Assembly (NCBI GenBank): GCA_900552055.1
Contig: URYI01000065.1
Span: 1-10,435 of the forward strand
Direction: 5' to 3'
DNA: 10,435 nt
DNA from: an uncultured Eubacteriales bacterium
GTDB lineage: Bacteria > Bacillota > Clostridia > Christensenellales > QALW01
How positions within the stretch are numbered: position 1 is the first letter of the stretch; each line of letters starts with the position of its first letter. Positions 1 to 6,746 of the stretch are shown piece by piece. The notes under the pieces were generated by a model. The model was not told the DNA's origin. It did no database searches and was given only the letters and a program-made list of their open reading frames with translations. The translations under genes were made by a program, and so were the position numbers.

Positions 1-105
1 GAAGGCCGCAAACGCCGCGGGATTTTTCTGCGCCGCATCAGCAGGGTTAAAACGCTAAGCGCCGCCCTATTGCCAGCGGTAAGTTTTACTTTAATATATG
101 CTTGC

Positions 106-1581
106 TTATTTATTGTTTACAAGACTTTTGAAGCGCTTATAGGCTTCATCCCATTTTTCGGGATTTTCGGGCTTATAGGTTACGCTTTCAAAGGAGTGTT
201 CAATAATCCTGCGCGCCGTCTTAATATCGGGCACGGCCTTCAGCGCTATAAGCTGGCACATTATGTTGCCTATCGCAGTAGCCTCGACCGGCCCGGCTAT
301 AACCGGCCTGTCTATGGCGCTGGCGGTATACCTGTTAAGTGCGGCATTCTGGCACCCTCCTCCCACAACATGCAGTACTGGCAGGGAATAGTCCAGGATT
401 TTTTCCAGGCCCTCAAGGGACATGCGGTATTTAAGCGCCAGGCTCTCCAGCACGCAGCGTATAATTTCTGCCGGCTGTTCAGGAACGAATTGCCCAGTGC
501 GTTTGCAGTATTCCTTTATGCGTCCGCTCATGTTGTTCTGGGGCATGAATAAGCTGTCATCCGGGTCGATAAAGCATTTGAAGCCCTCGGCAGTCTCGGC
601 CATTTCAGCCATCTTTCCAAAAGAATAGTCCAGGCCCTGCTTGAGCCATTCACGGCGCAGCTCCTGGATAATCCAAAGGCCCATAATGTTTTTGAGCAGG
701 CGGGTAGTGCCGTTATAGCCGCCTTCGTTTGTGAAATTCAGTTCGGCTGCCGCGGCGTCCATGTAGGGGGTATCTGTTTCGCTTCCTAAAAGGGACCAGG
801 TCCCGCTTGAAATATAAGCGAAATGCTCTTCATTTGCAGGAACTGCCATAACCGCGCTGGCCGTATCGTGCTGCGCTACCGAAATAACGGTCGGATTGCT
901 CCTGAGGCCCAGCTCGGAGATGATTCTGTCAGACAGAGGCCCGGCTGGGGTTCCCGCCGGAGTAAGGGGCAGGAGCATATCTGATTTTATGTCCAGCGCC
1001 TTAAGCACAGCCTCGTTCCAGCTTCGGGTCTTGGGATTAATCATCTGGGAGGTGCTGGCTATAGTGTATTCGCAGATTTTTTTGCCTGTCAGGAAATATG
1101 TAAATAAATCGGGGGTAAAGAGCAGAGTGTCCGCCTGCCTGAGCAGTTCGGGCTGCTGTTCTTTTAAGGCCAAGAGCTGAAAAAGGGTGTTAAACTGCAT
1201 AAACTGCAGTCCGGTCTGAGCATACATTTCCTCTCTGGGCATGAGTTTAAAGGCTTTTTCCATCATATCGTCCGTGCGTCCGTCCCGGTAGTGTACAGGA
1301 TTAGAAAGGAGCCGTCCCTGCTTATCCAGCAGTCCGAAATCTACGCCCCAGGTGTCTATGCCTATGCTGGCGATATCGTCATGCCCCTGTTTTTTGCTTT
1401 CAAGAAGTCCCTGCTTCAGTTCAAAGAACAGCCTTAATACGTCCCAGTATAAGGTTCCGTTTATTTCAACGGGGTCGTTTGAGAACCTGTGCAGCTCGCT
1501 GAGGGTCAGCTTGGAGCCGTCAAATTCTCCCAGTATTGCGCGTCCGCTTGACGCGCCAAAATCAAAAGCCAATACTTTCAT
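106..1581 (-). CDS. rhaB: Rhamnulokinase (L-rhamnulose kinase)
   Basis: A 491-residue cytoplasmic sugar kinase of the FGGY family. It phosphorylates L-rhamnulose to L-rhamnulose 1-phosphate in rhamnose catabolism, after the isomerase RhaA and before the aldolase RhaD. Seen in the sequence: the N-terminal phosphate-binding segment DFGASSGR (residues 7-14), IGIDTWGVDFGLLD (73-86), YRDGRTD (98-104), HDTASAV (238-244) with the probable catalytic base Asp239, the ATP-site segment SSGTWSLLG (258-266), and the C-terminal VVGGGCQN (405-412) followed by RPVIAGPVEATAIGN (425-439). These match the E. coli RhaB pattern closely, and the length is normal. The ATG at 1581 has a GGAG ribosome binding site ten bases upstream. 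It follows the DUF4364 gene on the same strand after 188 bases. No rhaA or rhaD is visible; they may lie beyond the left edge. The family call is secure; substrate specificity is inferred from motif similarity. Confidence 0.95.
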   Translation of the reverse strand: MKVLAFDFGASSGRAILGEFDGSKLTLSELHRFSNDPVEINGTLYWDVLRLFFELKQGLLESKKQGHDDIASIGIDTWGVDFGLLDKQGRLLSNPVHYRDGRTDDMMEKAFKLMPREEMYAQTGLQFMQFNTLFQLLALKEQQPELLRQADTLLFTPDLFTYFLTGKKICEYTIASTSQMINPKTRSWNEAVLKALDIKSDMLLPLTPAGTPAGPLSDRIISELGLRSNPTVISVAQHDTASAVMAVPANEEHFAYISSGTWSLLGSETDTPYMDAAAAELNFTNEGGYNGTTRLLKNIMGLWIIQELRREWLKQGLDYSFGKMAEMAETAEGFKCFIDPDDSLFMPQNNMSGRIKEYCKRTGQFVPEQPAEIIRCVLESLALKYRMSLEGLEKILDYSLPVLHVVGGGCQNAALNRYTASAIDRPVIAGPVEATAIGNIMCQLIALKAVPDIKTARRIIEHSFESVTYKPENPEKWDEAYKRFKSLVNNK

Positions 1582-1606
1582 TATTTATCACTCCAAAATT
1601 ATTTTG

Positions 1607-1621
1607 CAGGGCGCCGCCCTG
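1607..1621. repeat. Perfect 7-bp palindrome upstream of rhaB (possible operator)
   Basis: CAGGGCG-C-CGCCCTG is a perfect inverted repeat with a single central base. It lies 26 bases before the rhaB start codon and just downstream of the proposed transcription start. The one-base centre makes an RNA hairpin of the full stem unlikely, so a dimeric repressor site is the better reading. The DNA-binding protein is unknown. Confidence 0.35.
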
Positions 1622-1647
1622 TTATAAGCTTAAATTAGTGCCGTTCC

Positions 1648-1676
1648 ATTTAAAAAGGACGGCGGCCTGGTTTCAA
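1648..1676 (-). promoter_or_regulatory. Candidate SigA promoter for rhaB
   Basis: On the minus strand the sequence reads TTGAAA (1676-1671), a 17-base spacer, then TTAAAT (1653-1648). The -35 matches the SigA consensus at 5 of 6 positions, the -10 at 4 of 6. Transcription would start near 1641 and give a leader of about 60 bases that contains the palindrome at 1607-1621. The -10 lies inside an imperfect hairpin (1640-1663, arms GCCGT/ACGGC). That hairpin has no T-run on either side, so it is not a convincing terminator for the gene upstream. Confidence 0.4.
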
Positions 1677-1769
1677 TTTTTCAACCGCAATTTAAACCCG
1701 ATTAGAGCTTATGCGCGCAAACCCAGAATATCTGCTATTCATGCATGCGTGCTCATATATAAATATCAA

Positions 1770-2324
1770 TTAATCTGACTCTTCCTGAGCCAGCACGTCG
1801 TATATTGCTTTGCTTATAAGGCCGGCTTTTTTCTTCATATCTTCTTCCAGGCTGCGCGCGCTTTGGGCGCTGTTGGCGGGAAGGGCCACTTCCAGAACGC
1901 ATTCGTCGTTATCAAATGCGCGCATGAATACAATATAGCTGTCGTCCGCAATGCAGGAGCGGTATGTGATGATTTCGTTCTCCTGCCTGAAGGCGGCCAT
2001 ATTGTCTTTTATATATGCGTCTATGCGGTCCCGGACCGAGCCTTTTATCATGGGAACAAAATGGGCGAGAGACTGCCGTCCGCTTATGGACAGTATATAT
2101 CTTTCGCCCGTTTGAGACGGATATGAAAAAATGAGTTTGCGCTCAAGCAAATGCTCAAGCGCGTTGCGGTAATCAAAGTAGTTTATCTCGGTAGTCTCAT
2201 CCATAATTTCTATAAGCTGATTAAGAGTAGTGCCCTGTGCCATACGCTCTAAAACGTACAGCACAGTCAGCAGCTCTTCAGTAAAATTATGTCTTTGAGG
2301 ACCCCATTCAGATGCGTTTGCCAT
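1770..2324 (-). CDS. DUF4364 family protein, probable winged-helix regulator
   Basis: A 184-residue protein that fits the DUF4364 family of Clostridia, whose function is not established. The N-terminal part (about 14-85) looks like a winged helix-turn-helix: helices with EELLTVLYVLERM (16-28), TTLNQLIEIM (32-41) and DYRNALEHLLERKLI (51-65), followed by a wing-like YILSISGRQSLA (76-87). The C-terminal half (about 95-184) is a mixed alpha/beta domain ending in a charged helix. There is no signal peptide or membrane segment. The ATG at 2324 was chosen because AGGGAG lies nine bases upstream; a longer reading from a TTG at 2369 would overlap the upstream gene and has no such site. It lies 34 bases after the HPr-like gene and is probably co-transcribed with it. 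The family assignment rests on recalled pattern, not a search; a role in DNA binding is inference. Confidence 0.8.
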   Translation of the reverse strand: MANASEWGPQRHNFTEELLTVLYVLERMAQGTTLNQLIEIMDETTEINYFDYRNALEHLLERKLIFSYPSQTGERYILSISGRQSLAHFVPMIKGSVRDRIDAYIKDNMAAFRQENEIITYRSCIADDSYIVFMRAFDNDECVLEVALPANSAQSARSLEEDMKKKAGLISKAIYDVLAQEESD

Positions 2325-2358
2325 TTTAAGTGACTCCCTGCTGCCAGTTAAACCAGTC

Positions 2359-2589
2359 TTATTTAACAATAAAATCCTTTATGTCGTTTAAAAGGGCGTC
2401 GCAGTCGTCGTTATATATTTCCATTGTGACGGGCTTGGAGAGATCCAGGCTGAAAATGCCCAGTATGCTCTTAGCGTCCACTACATAACGGCCCGAACGC
2501 AAATCTATGTCATAAGGATACTTATTAATGATGGATACGAGCGATTTGATGTTTTGCGCTTCCTTTAAAAGGATGTTTACTGATTTCAT
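2359..2589 (-). CDS. HPr-like (Crh-like) protein lacking the catalytic histidine
   Basis: A 76-residue protein with the HPr fold pattern. HPr passes phosphate from enzyme I to PTS sugar transporters through His15, and in Firmicutes is also phosphorylated on Ser46 by HPrK to act as a CcpA co-repressor. Here the second half aligns well: YPYDIDLRSGRYVVDAKSIL (24-43), with Ser41 at the position of Ser46 in a DAKSILG context. The expected GIHARPA loop is replaced by residues around KEAQNIK (9-15), with no histidine anywhere in the protein. This is the logic of Bacillus Crh, which also lacks His15 and keeps Ser46. A PTS phosphotransfer role is therefore unlikely; a regulatory role through Ser41 is inferred. 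The ATG at 2589 has AGGGAG upstream. First gene of a leftward unit with the DUF4364 gene. Confidence 0.85.
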   Translation of the reverse strand: MKSVNILLKEAQNIKSLVSIINKYPYDIDLRSGRYVVDAKSILGIFSLDLSKPVTMEIYNDDCDALLNDIKDFIVK

Positions 2590-2673
2590 GTTAAATCTCC
2601 CTTTCTATGCCCCTTAACGGCTAAAATAAACGGCCGCCCCATATTTTTTGCGCAGGGCGCCTCCTTACGCCTT

Positions 2674-2702
2674 ATTATATATTATTTTTATATATTATTC
2701 AA
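2674..2702 (-). promoter_or_regulatory. SigA-type promoter of the HPr-like/DUF4364 unit
   Basis: On the minus strand TTGAAT (2702-2697) is followed by a 17-base spacer and a perfect TATAAT (2679-2674). Transcription would start near 2667, leaving a leader of about 78 bases before the HPr-like gene. The leader carries GGAGGCGCCCTGC (2662-2650), which partly matches the sequence around the rhaB palindrome. Confidence 0.6.
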
Positions 2703-2797
2703 GTGAAAGTATGCGGGTATGCATAAATTTTTTATTTTGGCAGCAGGCATATGCTGTATTTATTGATTAGAAACGCCTTTTTGGGCGCTCCGGGCGT

Positions 2798-2832
2798 TGA
2801 AATATTATGAAAAATGAAATATTGAGAAATAA
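2798..2832. repeat. Cluster of TGAAA-type repeats upstream of the rpiR promoter
   Basis: TGAAATATT occurs twice exactly (2798-2806 and 2815-2823). TGAAAAAT (2808-2815) lies between the copies and TGAGAAATAA begins at 2823. The cluster sits directly upstream of the proposed -35 box of the operon (2836). An operator for the adjacent RpiR-type regulator is a reasonable guess, but AT-rich promoter DNA can produce such repeats by chance. A nearby inverted repeat, AACGCC (2772-2777) with GGCGTT (2793-2798), is also present. Confidence 0.35.
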
Positions 2833-2835
2833 CTC

Positions 2836-2864
2836 TTGCAATTTTTCCTTCATGCCGTTATTAT
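2836..2864 (+). promoter_or_regulatory. SigA-type promoter of the rpiR-to-ispH-rpsA operon
   Basis: TTGCAA (2836-2841), a 17-base spacer, then TATTAT (2859-2864), matching the consensus at 4 and 5 of 6 positions. The start would be near 2871, a very short leader before the GGAGGG ribosome binding site (2877-2882). It is divergent to the promoter at 2674-2702; the two -35 boxes are about 130 bases apart. Confidence 0.5.
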
Positions 2865-2889
2865 ATTAGTGATTTTGGAGGGATGCAGA

Positions 2890-3750
2890 ATGTCTGACAG
2901 AACTGATTTGGCGCACAGGCTGGAGAGCAGATATCCCCGCATGAGCAAGGGGCATAAGCGCATATGCGAATATATAACCCAGAATTTTGACAAGGTTGCG
3001 TTTATGACCGCTCATAAATTAGGGGAGCGCACGCAGGTGAGTGAATCTACAGTAGTGCGCTTTGCTGACAGTTTGGGCTATGACGGATATCCCCAGCTTC
3101 AAAAGGCGATGCAGGAAGTAATCCGCAATAAGCTTACTACCGTGCAGCTCATAGAAATGTCGGGGGACATAGATAAAAGCGAAGTGCTGGCTAAGGTAAT
3201 GAAGGAGGATATGGATAATATCCGCTCCACTCTCAACGAGACGGCGCAGGAGGATTTTGAAGCGGTGGTGGAAAGCCTGCTTGCCGCCAGGAAAGTCTAT
3301 GTTATGGGGATGCGCTCTTCCGCGCCCCTTTCGCAGTTCCTTGGATATTATCTGGATTTTATGCTTACCAGCGTGCGCACGGTCAGCGCCGGCATAAGCG
3401 ATATATTTGAGCAGCTCATGCATATAGGGGAAGGGGATGTGTTTATAGGTATCAGCTTTCCGAGATATTCCAACCGCACGATAGAAGGCATGGCTTTTGC
3501 ACGCTCCAGGGGCGCTAAATGCATAGCGCTTACCGACAGCAAGGCTTCTCCCCTTTCAAATGAAGCGGATATTGTGCTTACGGCTAAGAGCGCTATGACC
3601 TCTTTTGTGGATTCGCTGGTTGCCCCCTTTAGCCTGGCCAACGCGCTGATTGTGGCCATAGGAATAAAGAAAAAGGATGAGATTGCGGGCAGTTTCAGGG
3701 AACTGGAAGCAATTTGGGACGCGCACAACGTCTATGCGGGCGGCAAATGA
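2890..3750 (+). CDS. RpiR/MurR family transcriptional regulator (HTH + SIS domains)
   Basis: A 286-residue regulator of the RpiR family. The N-terminal domain (about 1-77) holds a helix-turn-helix, AHKLGERTQVSESTVVRFAD (41-60), followed by LGYDGYPQLQ (62-71), the usual RpiR signature. The C-terminal SIS domain (about 128-262) carries VYVMGMRSSAP (136-146), GISFPRYSNRTIEG (187-200) and ALTDSKASPLSNEADIVL (213-230), the phosphosugar-binding part of the fold. Family members sense phosphorylated sugars and repress or activate sugar genes; the ligand here cannot be read from the sequence. The ATG at 2890 was chosen because GGAGGG lies seven bases upstream; an in-frame TTG at 2836 coincides with the proposed -35 box and is unlikely. 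Its stop overlaps the start of the flavoprotein gene (ATGA), so it is the first gene of the operon. Autoregulation is plausible given the repeats upstream. Confidence 0.92.
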   Translation: MSDRTDLAHRLESRYPRMSKGHKRICEYITQNFDKVAFMTAHKLGERTQVSESTVVRFADSLGYDGYPQLQKAMQEVIRNKLTTVQLIEMSGDIDKSEVLAKVMKEDMDNIRSTLNETAQEDFEAVVESLLAARKVYVMGMRSSAPLSQFLGYYLDFMLTSVRTVSAGISDIFEQLMHIGEGDVFIGISFPRYSNRTIEGMAFARSRGAKCIALTDSKASPLSNEADIVLTAKSAMTSFVDSLVAPFSLANALIVAIGIKKKDEIAGSFRELEAIWDAHNVYAGGK

Positions 3751-4961
3751 TGTATGATGTTATAGTTATAGGCGGGGGGCCGGCAGGCATGATGGCTGCG
3801 GGCACGGCCGCAGAGAGAGGCAAAAGGGTGCTTCTGCTCGAAAAAAATGAAAAGTTAGGCAAAAAACTTTATATAACGGGCAAAGGCAGGTGCAATCTTA
3901 CTAATTCCTGCGACTGCGAAGAATTTTTGGAGCATGTGCCCCGTAATCCGAGATTTCTGTACAGCGCCCTTTATTCCTTTCCGCCTTCAACCCTTTGCGA
4001 ACTGATTGAAAAGCTGGGGACTCCCCTTAAAATTGAAAGAGGGCGGAGGGTGTTCCCCGTCAGCGATAAGTCCAGCGATATAATTAAGGCGCTGGCTTCA
4101 TATCTAAAGAAAGAGGACGTACATATCCGGCTGAATACGGCTGTTAAAGGCATAAGGATAAAAGAGGAAGGCTTTTTAGTGGATGCTGAAACCGAAAGCT
4201 TTTCCGCCCGCAGCCTGGTTCTTGCTACGGGCGGCCTGAGCTATCCGGCTACGGGCAGCACTGGCGAGGGCATGCGCTTTGCTGCGGATTTAGGGCATAA
4301 GCTGACTCCCTGCCGCCCGGCGCTTACCTCAGTTTTGGCGGACGACCCCTCTTTAAGCGCGCTCAGCGGGGTTTCATTAAAGAATGTGGAGCTCTGCGCC
4401 TGCTTTAAGGGCAGGGCAATTTTCCGTGAGCGCGGGGAAATGCTCTTTACCCATACCGGCATTTCAGGGCCGTTGGTTCTGACTTTGAGCAGTGTTTTGG
4501 AAAACCCCGCCCAGAGCGAGGTTTATATAGATTTAAAGCCTGCCGTAAGCATGGATGAATTGGACAGGCGCATTATAGAAGAATTGAAGGGCGCTTCAGG
4601 CAAACTGCTGCGCAATTCCCTGTCCGGCATGCTTATAAATGCGCTGAGAGAGCTGGTGCTATTGAGAGCGGGCATAGACAGGGATATTCCCGCCAATCAG
4701 CTTAATAGGGAAGAGCGCCGCGCTCTGGCGGCGGCCATTAAGCATTTTTCTGTTAAATGCACCGGATACGGGGGTTATAACGAGGCGGTTATAACCAGAG
4801 GCGGAATAAATATTAAAGAAGTCAATCCGGCCGATATGCAGTCTAAAATAGTACCCGGCCTGTTTTTTGCAGGGGAAATGCTGGATGTGGACGCTTTTAC
4901 GGGCGGCTATAATTTGCAGATAGCTTTCAGTACGGGGCGGCTGGCCGGGGAGAGCGTATGA
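3747..4961 (+). CDS. HI0933/YhiN/BaiN-type NAD(P)/FAD-dependent oxidoreductase
   Basis: A 404-residue cytoplasmic flavoprotein of the HI0933-like family. Seen: the N-terminal Rossmann FAD site VIVIGGGPAGMMAAG (5-19) with an acidic strand end LLLEKN (29-34), the family segment KLGKKLYITGKGRCNLTN (36-53), the second FAD contact LVLATGGLSYPATGSTGEG (157-175), and the C-terminal block GLFFAGEMLDVDAFTGGYNL (371-390). Family members are variously annotated as aminoacetone oxidase, BaiN or simply flavoprotein; the true substrate is uncertain, so no symbol is given. Length is normal. The start at 3747 overlaps the upstream stop by four bases (ATGA); a second ATG follows directly at 3750. No strong ribosome binding site is visible, which fits translational coupling. 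It precedes the HutP-family gene with 12 bases between them. Confidence 0.9.
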   Translation: MMYDVIVIGGGPAGMMAAGTAAERGKRVLLLEKNEKLGKKLYITGKGRCNLTNSCDCEEFLEHVPRNPRFLYSALYSFPPSTLCELIEKLGTPLKIERGRRVFPVSDKSSDIIKALASYLKKEDVHIRLNTAVKGIRIKEEGFLVDAETESFSARSLVLATGGLSYPATGSTGEGMRFAADLGHKLTPCRPALTSVLADDPSLSALSGVSLKNVELCACFKGRAIFRERGEMLFTHTGISGPLVLTLSSVLENPAQSEVYIDLKPAVSMDELDRRIIEELKGASGKLLRNSLSGMLINALRELVLLRAGIDRDIPANQLNREERRALAAAIKHFSVKCTGYGGYNEAVITRGGINIKEVNPADMQSKIVPGLFFAGEMLDVDAFTGGYNLQIAFSTGRLAGESV

Positions 4962-4973
4962 GGAGGCGGAATT

Positions 4974-5384
4974 ATGTTTATATCCAGTAAGGAGATAGCA
5001 CGGGCGGCCATAATGATGAGTATGACCCAGTCCAGGGAGGAAGAGCGCCGGTGCCGGGAAGAGCTTTTGGCCTCTGACATCCTTTCGGCGGCGGTGGACT
5101 GCGGGGGAGACTATATCAGCTCGGTAAACAAGTTTATCGAAAGGGCGATAGTGGCGGCCAAGCGCGAGGGAGTTGTAAAAGAAGGGCATATAGAGGAGGG
5201 AGGCGTCGCGGGCGCGGCGCACGAGGCGCTTTCCCAGATTATGAGCAAGGCCCTGGGCCTGAGCGTAGGCGGCAAGATAGGTATAGCGCGCAAGGGGGAC
5301 CATATATGTGTGGCGGCATATTTCGCCATAGGGCTGCTCCACCTTAACGATGTAGCCGTGGGCCTGGGGCACCGCGCAATATAG
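4974..5384 (+). CDS. HutP-family protein (putative RNA-binding antiterminator)
   Basis: A 136-residue protein resembling the clostridial branch of the HutP family. Bacillus HutP is a hexameric, L-histidine- and Mg2+-dependent RNA-binding antiterminator of the histidine-use operon. Recognisable here are SVNKFIERAIVAAKREGVV (50-68), HEALSQIMSKALGLSVGGKIGIA (83-105) and the C-terminal LLHLNDVAVGLGHRAI (121-136). Of the three Mg2+-binding histidines known in B. subtilis HutP (73, 77, 138), only the last seems kept (His133 here); the positions of the first two appear to be Gly in my manual alignment. Histidine sensing is therefore doubtful. The gene has an ideal AGGAGG site seven bases before its ATG. 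No hut genes are nearby; it sits between a flavoprotein and cmk. RNA binding and control of this operon are inference. Confidence 0.78.
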   Translation: MFISSKEIARAAIMMSMTQSREEERRCREELLASDILSAAVDCGGDYISSVNKFIERAIVAAKREGVVKEGHIEEGGVAGAAHEALSQIMSKALGLSVGGKIGIARKGDHICVAAYFAIGLLHLNDVAVGLGHRAI

Positions 5385-5475
5385 CACGGCGCGGCAGGAA
5401 AAATTTTTAAGTTTAGATGGAAAATGGGCTTTGCTGCAAAAGGCGGCGGAGACCAAATAAAAACGGAGAAATAAA

Positions 5476-6138
5476 ATGGGAATTTATCAGATAGCCATAG
5501 ACGGCCCTTCGGGCGCCGGAAAGAGCACCATTGCCAGAATGCTGGCCGAAAGACTGGGTATAGCATACCTGGATACGGGCGCCATGTACAGGGCGTGCGC
5601 GCTGCATATGCTGGATAAAAATATCAGCCTTGAGGATGAACGGCGGGTAGCGGAGGAGCTGCTCAATATAGATATGGGTATAATTTTTGAAAACGGGGCG
5701 CAGAAGATGTTTGTTTCGGGCAAGGATGTGAGCGAAAGGATACGCGAGCACCATATGTCCAAGGCGGCGTCGGATATTTCCAAGCTGCCCTGCGTCAGGG
5801 AAAAGCTGGTTTCTTTGCAGAGGGAGCTGGCAAAAAAGCAGAGCTGCGTGCTGGACGGCAGGGACATCTGCCTGCATGTCCTGCCTGACGCGCGCTATAA
5901 ATTCTTTTTGACTGCCTCGGCAAACGAGAGGGCAAAGCGCAGGGCGGCTGAACTGGCTCAAAAGGGAAAACAGGTGAATTTTGAAACAGTGCTTGCCGAT
6001 ATTAACGATAGGGATTATAATGATATGCACAGAGCAGCCTCCCCGCTGGTTCAGGCGCCCGATGCGGTACTTGTTGATTCTACCAACATGACCCTGGAAC
6101 AGGTACTCGATTATATGCTGAGCTTTATAGAGGAATAG
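5476..6138 (+). CDS. cmk: (d)CMP kinase
   Basis: A 220-residue cytidylate kinase that phosphorylates CMP and dCMP with ATP, recycling pyrimidines from RNA and lipid turnover. Seen: P-loop GPSGAGKST (10-18), the DTGAMYR segment (33-39) typical of bacterial CMP kinases, DGRDI (127-131), and the CMP-binding region NDRDYNDMHRAASPL (177-191), where Arg179, Asp183 and Arg186 line up with the nucleotide-contacting residues of E. coli Cmk. Length is normal for the short bacterial form. The ATG at 5476 follows a GGAG site (5465-5468). It is preceded by the longest gap within the operon, 91 bases with no clear promoter or terminator but a small palindrome, TTTGC-T-GCAAA (5430-5440). The gene ends four bases before the acyltransferase gene. 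In Clostridia cmk commonly lies next to plsC and ispH-rpsA. Confidence 0.97.
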   Translation: MGIYQIAIDGPSGAGKSTIARMLAERLGIAYLDTGAMYRACALHMLDKNISLEDERRVAEELLNIDMGIIFENGAQKMFVSGKDVSERIREHHMSKAASDISKLPCVREKLVSLQRELAKKQSCVLDGRDICLHVLPDARYKFFLTASANERAKRRAAELAQKGKQVNFETVLADINDRDYNDMHRAASPLVQAPDAVLVDSTNMTLEQVLDYMLSFIEE

Positions 6139-6142
6139 GCAG

Positions 6143-6745
6143 ATGTTTTATAAGATTATCAGGGCAATTTTCCGTTTTCTTATCGTGTTTTTAATGCCCA
6201 CCAAAGTTATAGGCGGAGAAAAACTGGACAGGGAGGGCAGGTATATACTTGCCTGCAACCATCAGACTTACCTGGATATACCCATGCTGATAGCCAAATG
6301 TCCGAGGGTAATAAATTTTATGGCTAAGGCTCTCTTTTTTGAGGGGCGGCCGGTGCTTGGCTTTTTTTTCAGGAAAATGCACGCTTTTCCCGTGCATCCG
6401 GCAAGCAGCGATTTGAAATCCCTGAAACATGCGATAGAGGTGCTTAATAAAGATGAAGTGCTGGGAATATTTCCTCAGGGCAGGCGGGTCAAGGAAAGTC
6501 CGGTTGTAAAGCGCGAGGAAATGTATTCGGGCATGGCTTTTATTGCGCTTAAGGCCAAGGCGGATATTATTCCGGTAATGTTCATGCGGCCTCCGCTGGT
6601 TTTAAAACGCAACGTGATGAAAGTGGGCGAGCCTATAAAATATGAGGACTATAAAGACCGCCGCCTTAAGCAGGACACGCTGGATGAGATAACCGACGAG
6701 CTGTGCGCCAGGATGAACAGCCTGCTCCACGAGGAGGAGGCGTAG
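6143..6745 (+). CDS. PlsC-type 1-acyl-sn-glycerol-3-phosphate acyltransferase
   Basis: A 200-residue member of the lysophosphatidate acyltransferase family, which makes phosphatidic acid at the inner face of the membrane. Seen: a hydrophobic N-terminal stretch (about 5-19) that may anchor it to the membrane, the catalytic block I NHQTYLD (39-45, the NHxxxxD motif with His40 and Asp45), a block II region around GFFFRKMHAFPV (73-84), and block III FPQGRR (110-115), followed by ADIIPVMF (140-147). Block III is usually FPEGTR, so Gln112 and Arg114 are departures, which makes the exact acceptor less certain. Translation starts four bases after the cmk stop, with GAGGA upstream, and ends one base before ispH-rpsA, implying tight coupling. 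The acyltransferase family is secure; the phospholipid substrate is inferred. Confidence 0.9.
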   Translation: MFYKIIRAIFRFLIVFLMPTKVIGGEKLDREGRYILACNHQTYLDIPMLIAKCPRVINFMAKALFFEGRPVLGFFFRKMHAFPVHPASSDLKSLKHAIEVLNKDEVLGIFPQGRRVKESPVVKREEMYSGMAFIALKAKADIIPVMFMRPPLVLKRNVMKVGEPIKYEDYKDRRLKQDTLDEITDELCARMNSLLHEEEA

Positions 6746-6746
6746 A

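Noticed and set aside
1..552. Open plus-strand frame from the window edge to 552 with hydrophobic stretches.
   Set aside because: It is almost wholly antisense to rhaB. The hydrophobic run is the complement of the charged RhaB C-terminus, its start is a TTG without a ribosome binding site, and it resembles no family. The first 105 bases hold no feature I can support on either strand.
1640..1663. Hairpin between the DUF4364 gene and rhaB as a terminator.
   Set aside because: The stem is short with a bulge, and no T-run follows on either strand.
2325..2369. Longer DUF4364 start at TTG 2369, adding 15 residues.
   Set aside because: It would overlap the HPr-like gene by 11 bases and has no Shine-Dalgarno site, while the ATG at 2324 has AGGGAG at good spacing.
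2836..2889. Longer RpiR start at TTG 2836, adding 18 residues.
   Set aside because: The TTG is the proposed -35 box, and the ATG at 2890 has GGAGGG seven bases upstream and begins the normal family N-terminus.
2590..2889. CcpA (cre) site in the divergent promoter region, expected if the HPr-like protein controls its own unit.
   Set aside because: I found no sequence fitting the central CG and flanking TG/CA of the cre consensus on either strand.
4659..5456. 265-residue minus-strand frame, and similar long minus-strand frames at 5413-6030, 6666-7469 and 7746-8537.
   Set aside because: They lie antisense to genes with clear families (flavoprotein, HutP family, cmk, ispH-rpsA), have compositions expected of complement strands, and show no recognisable motifs.
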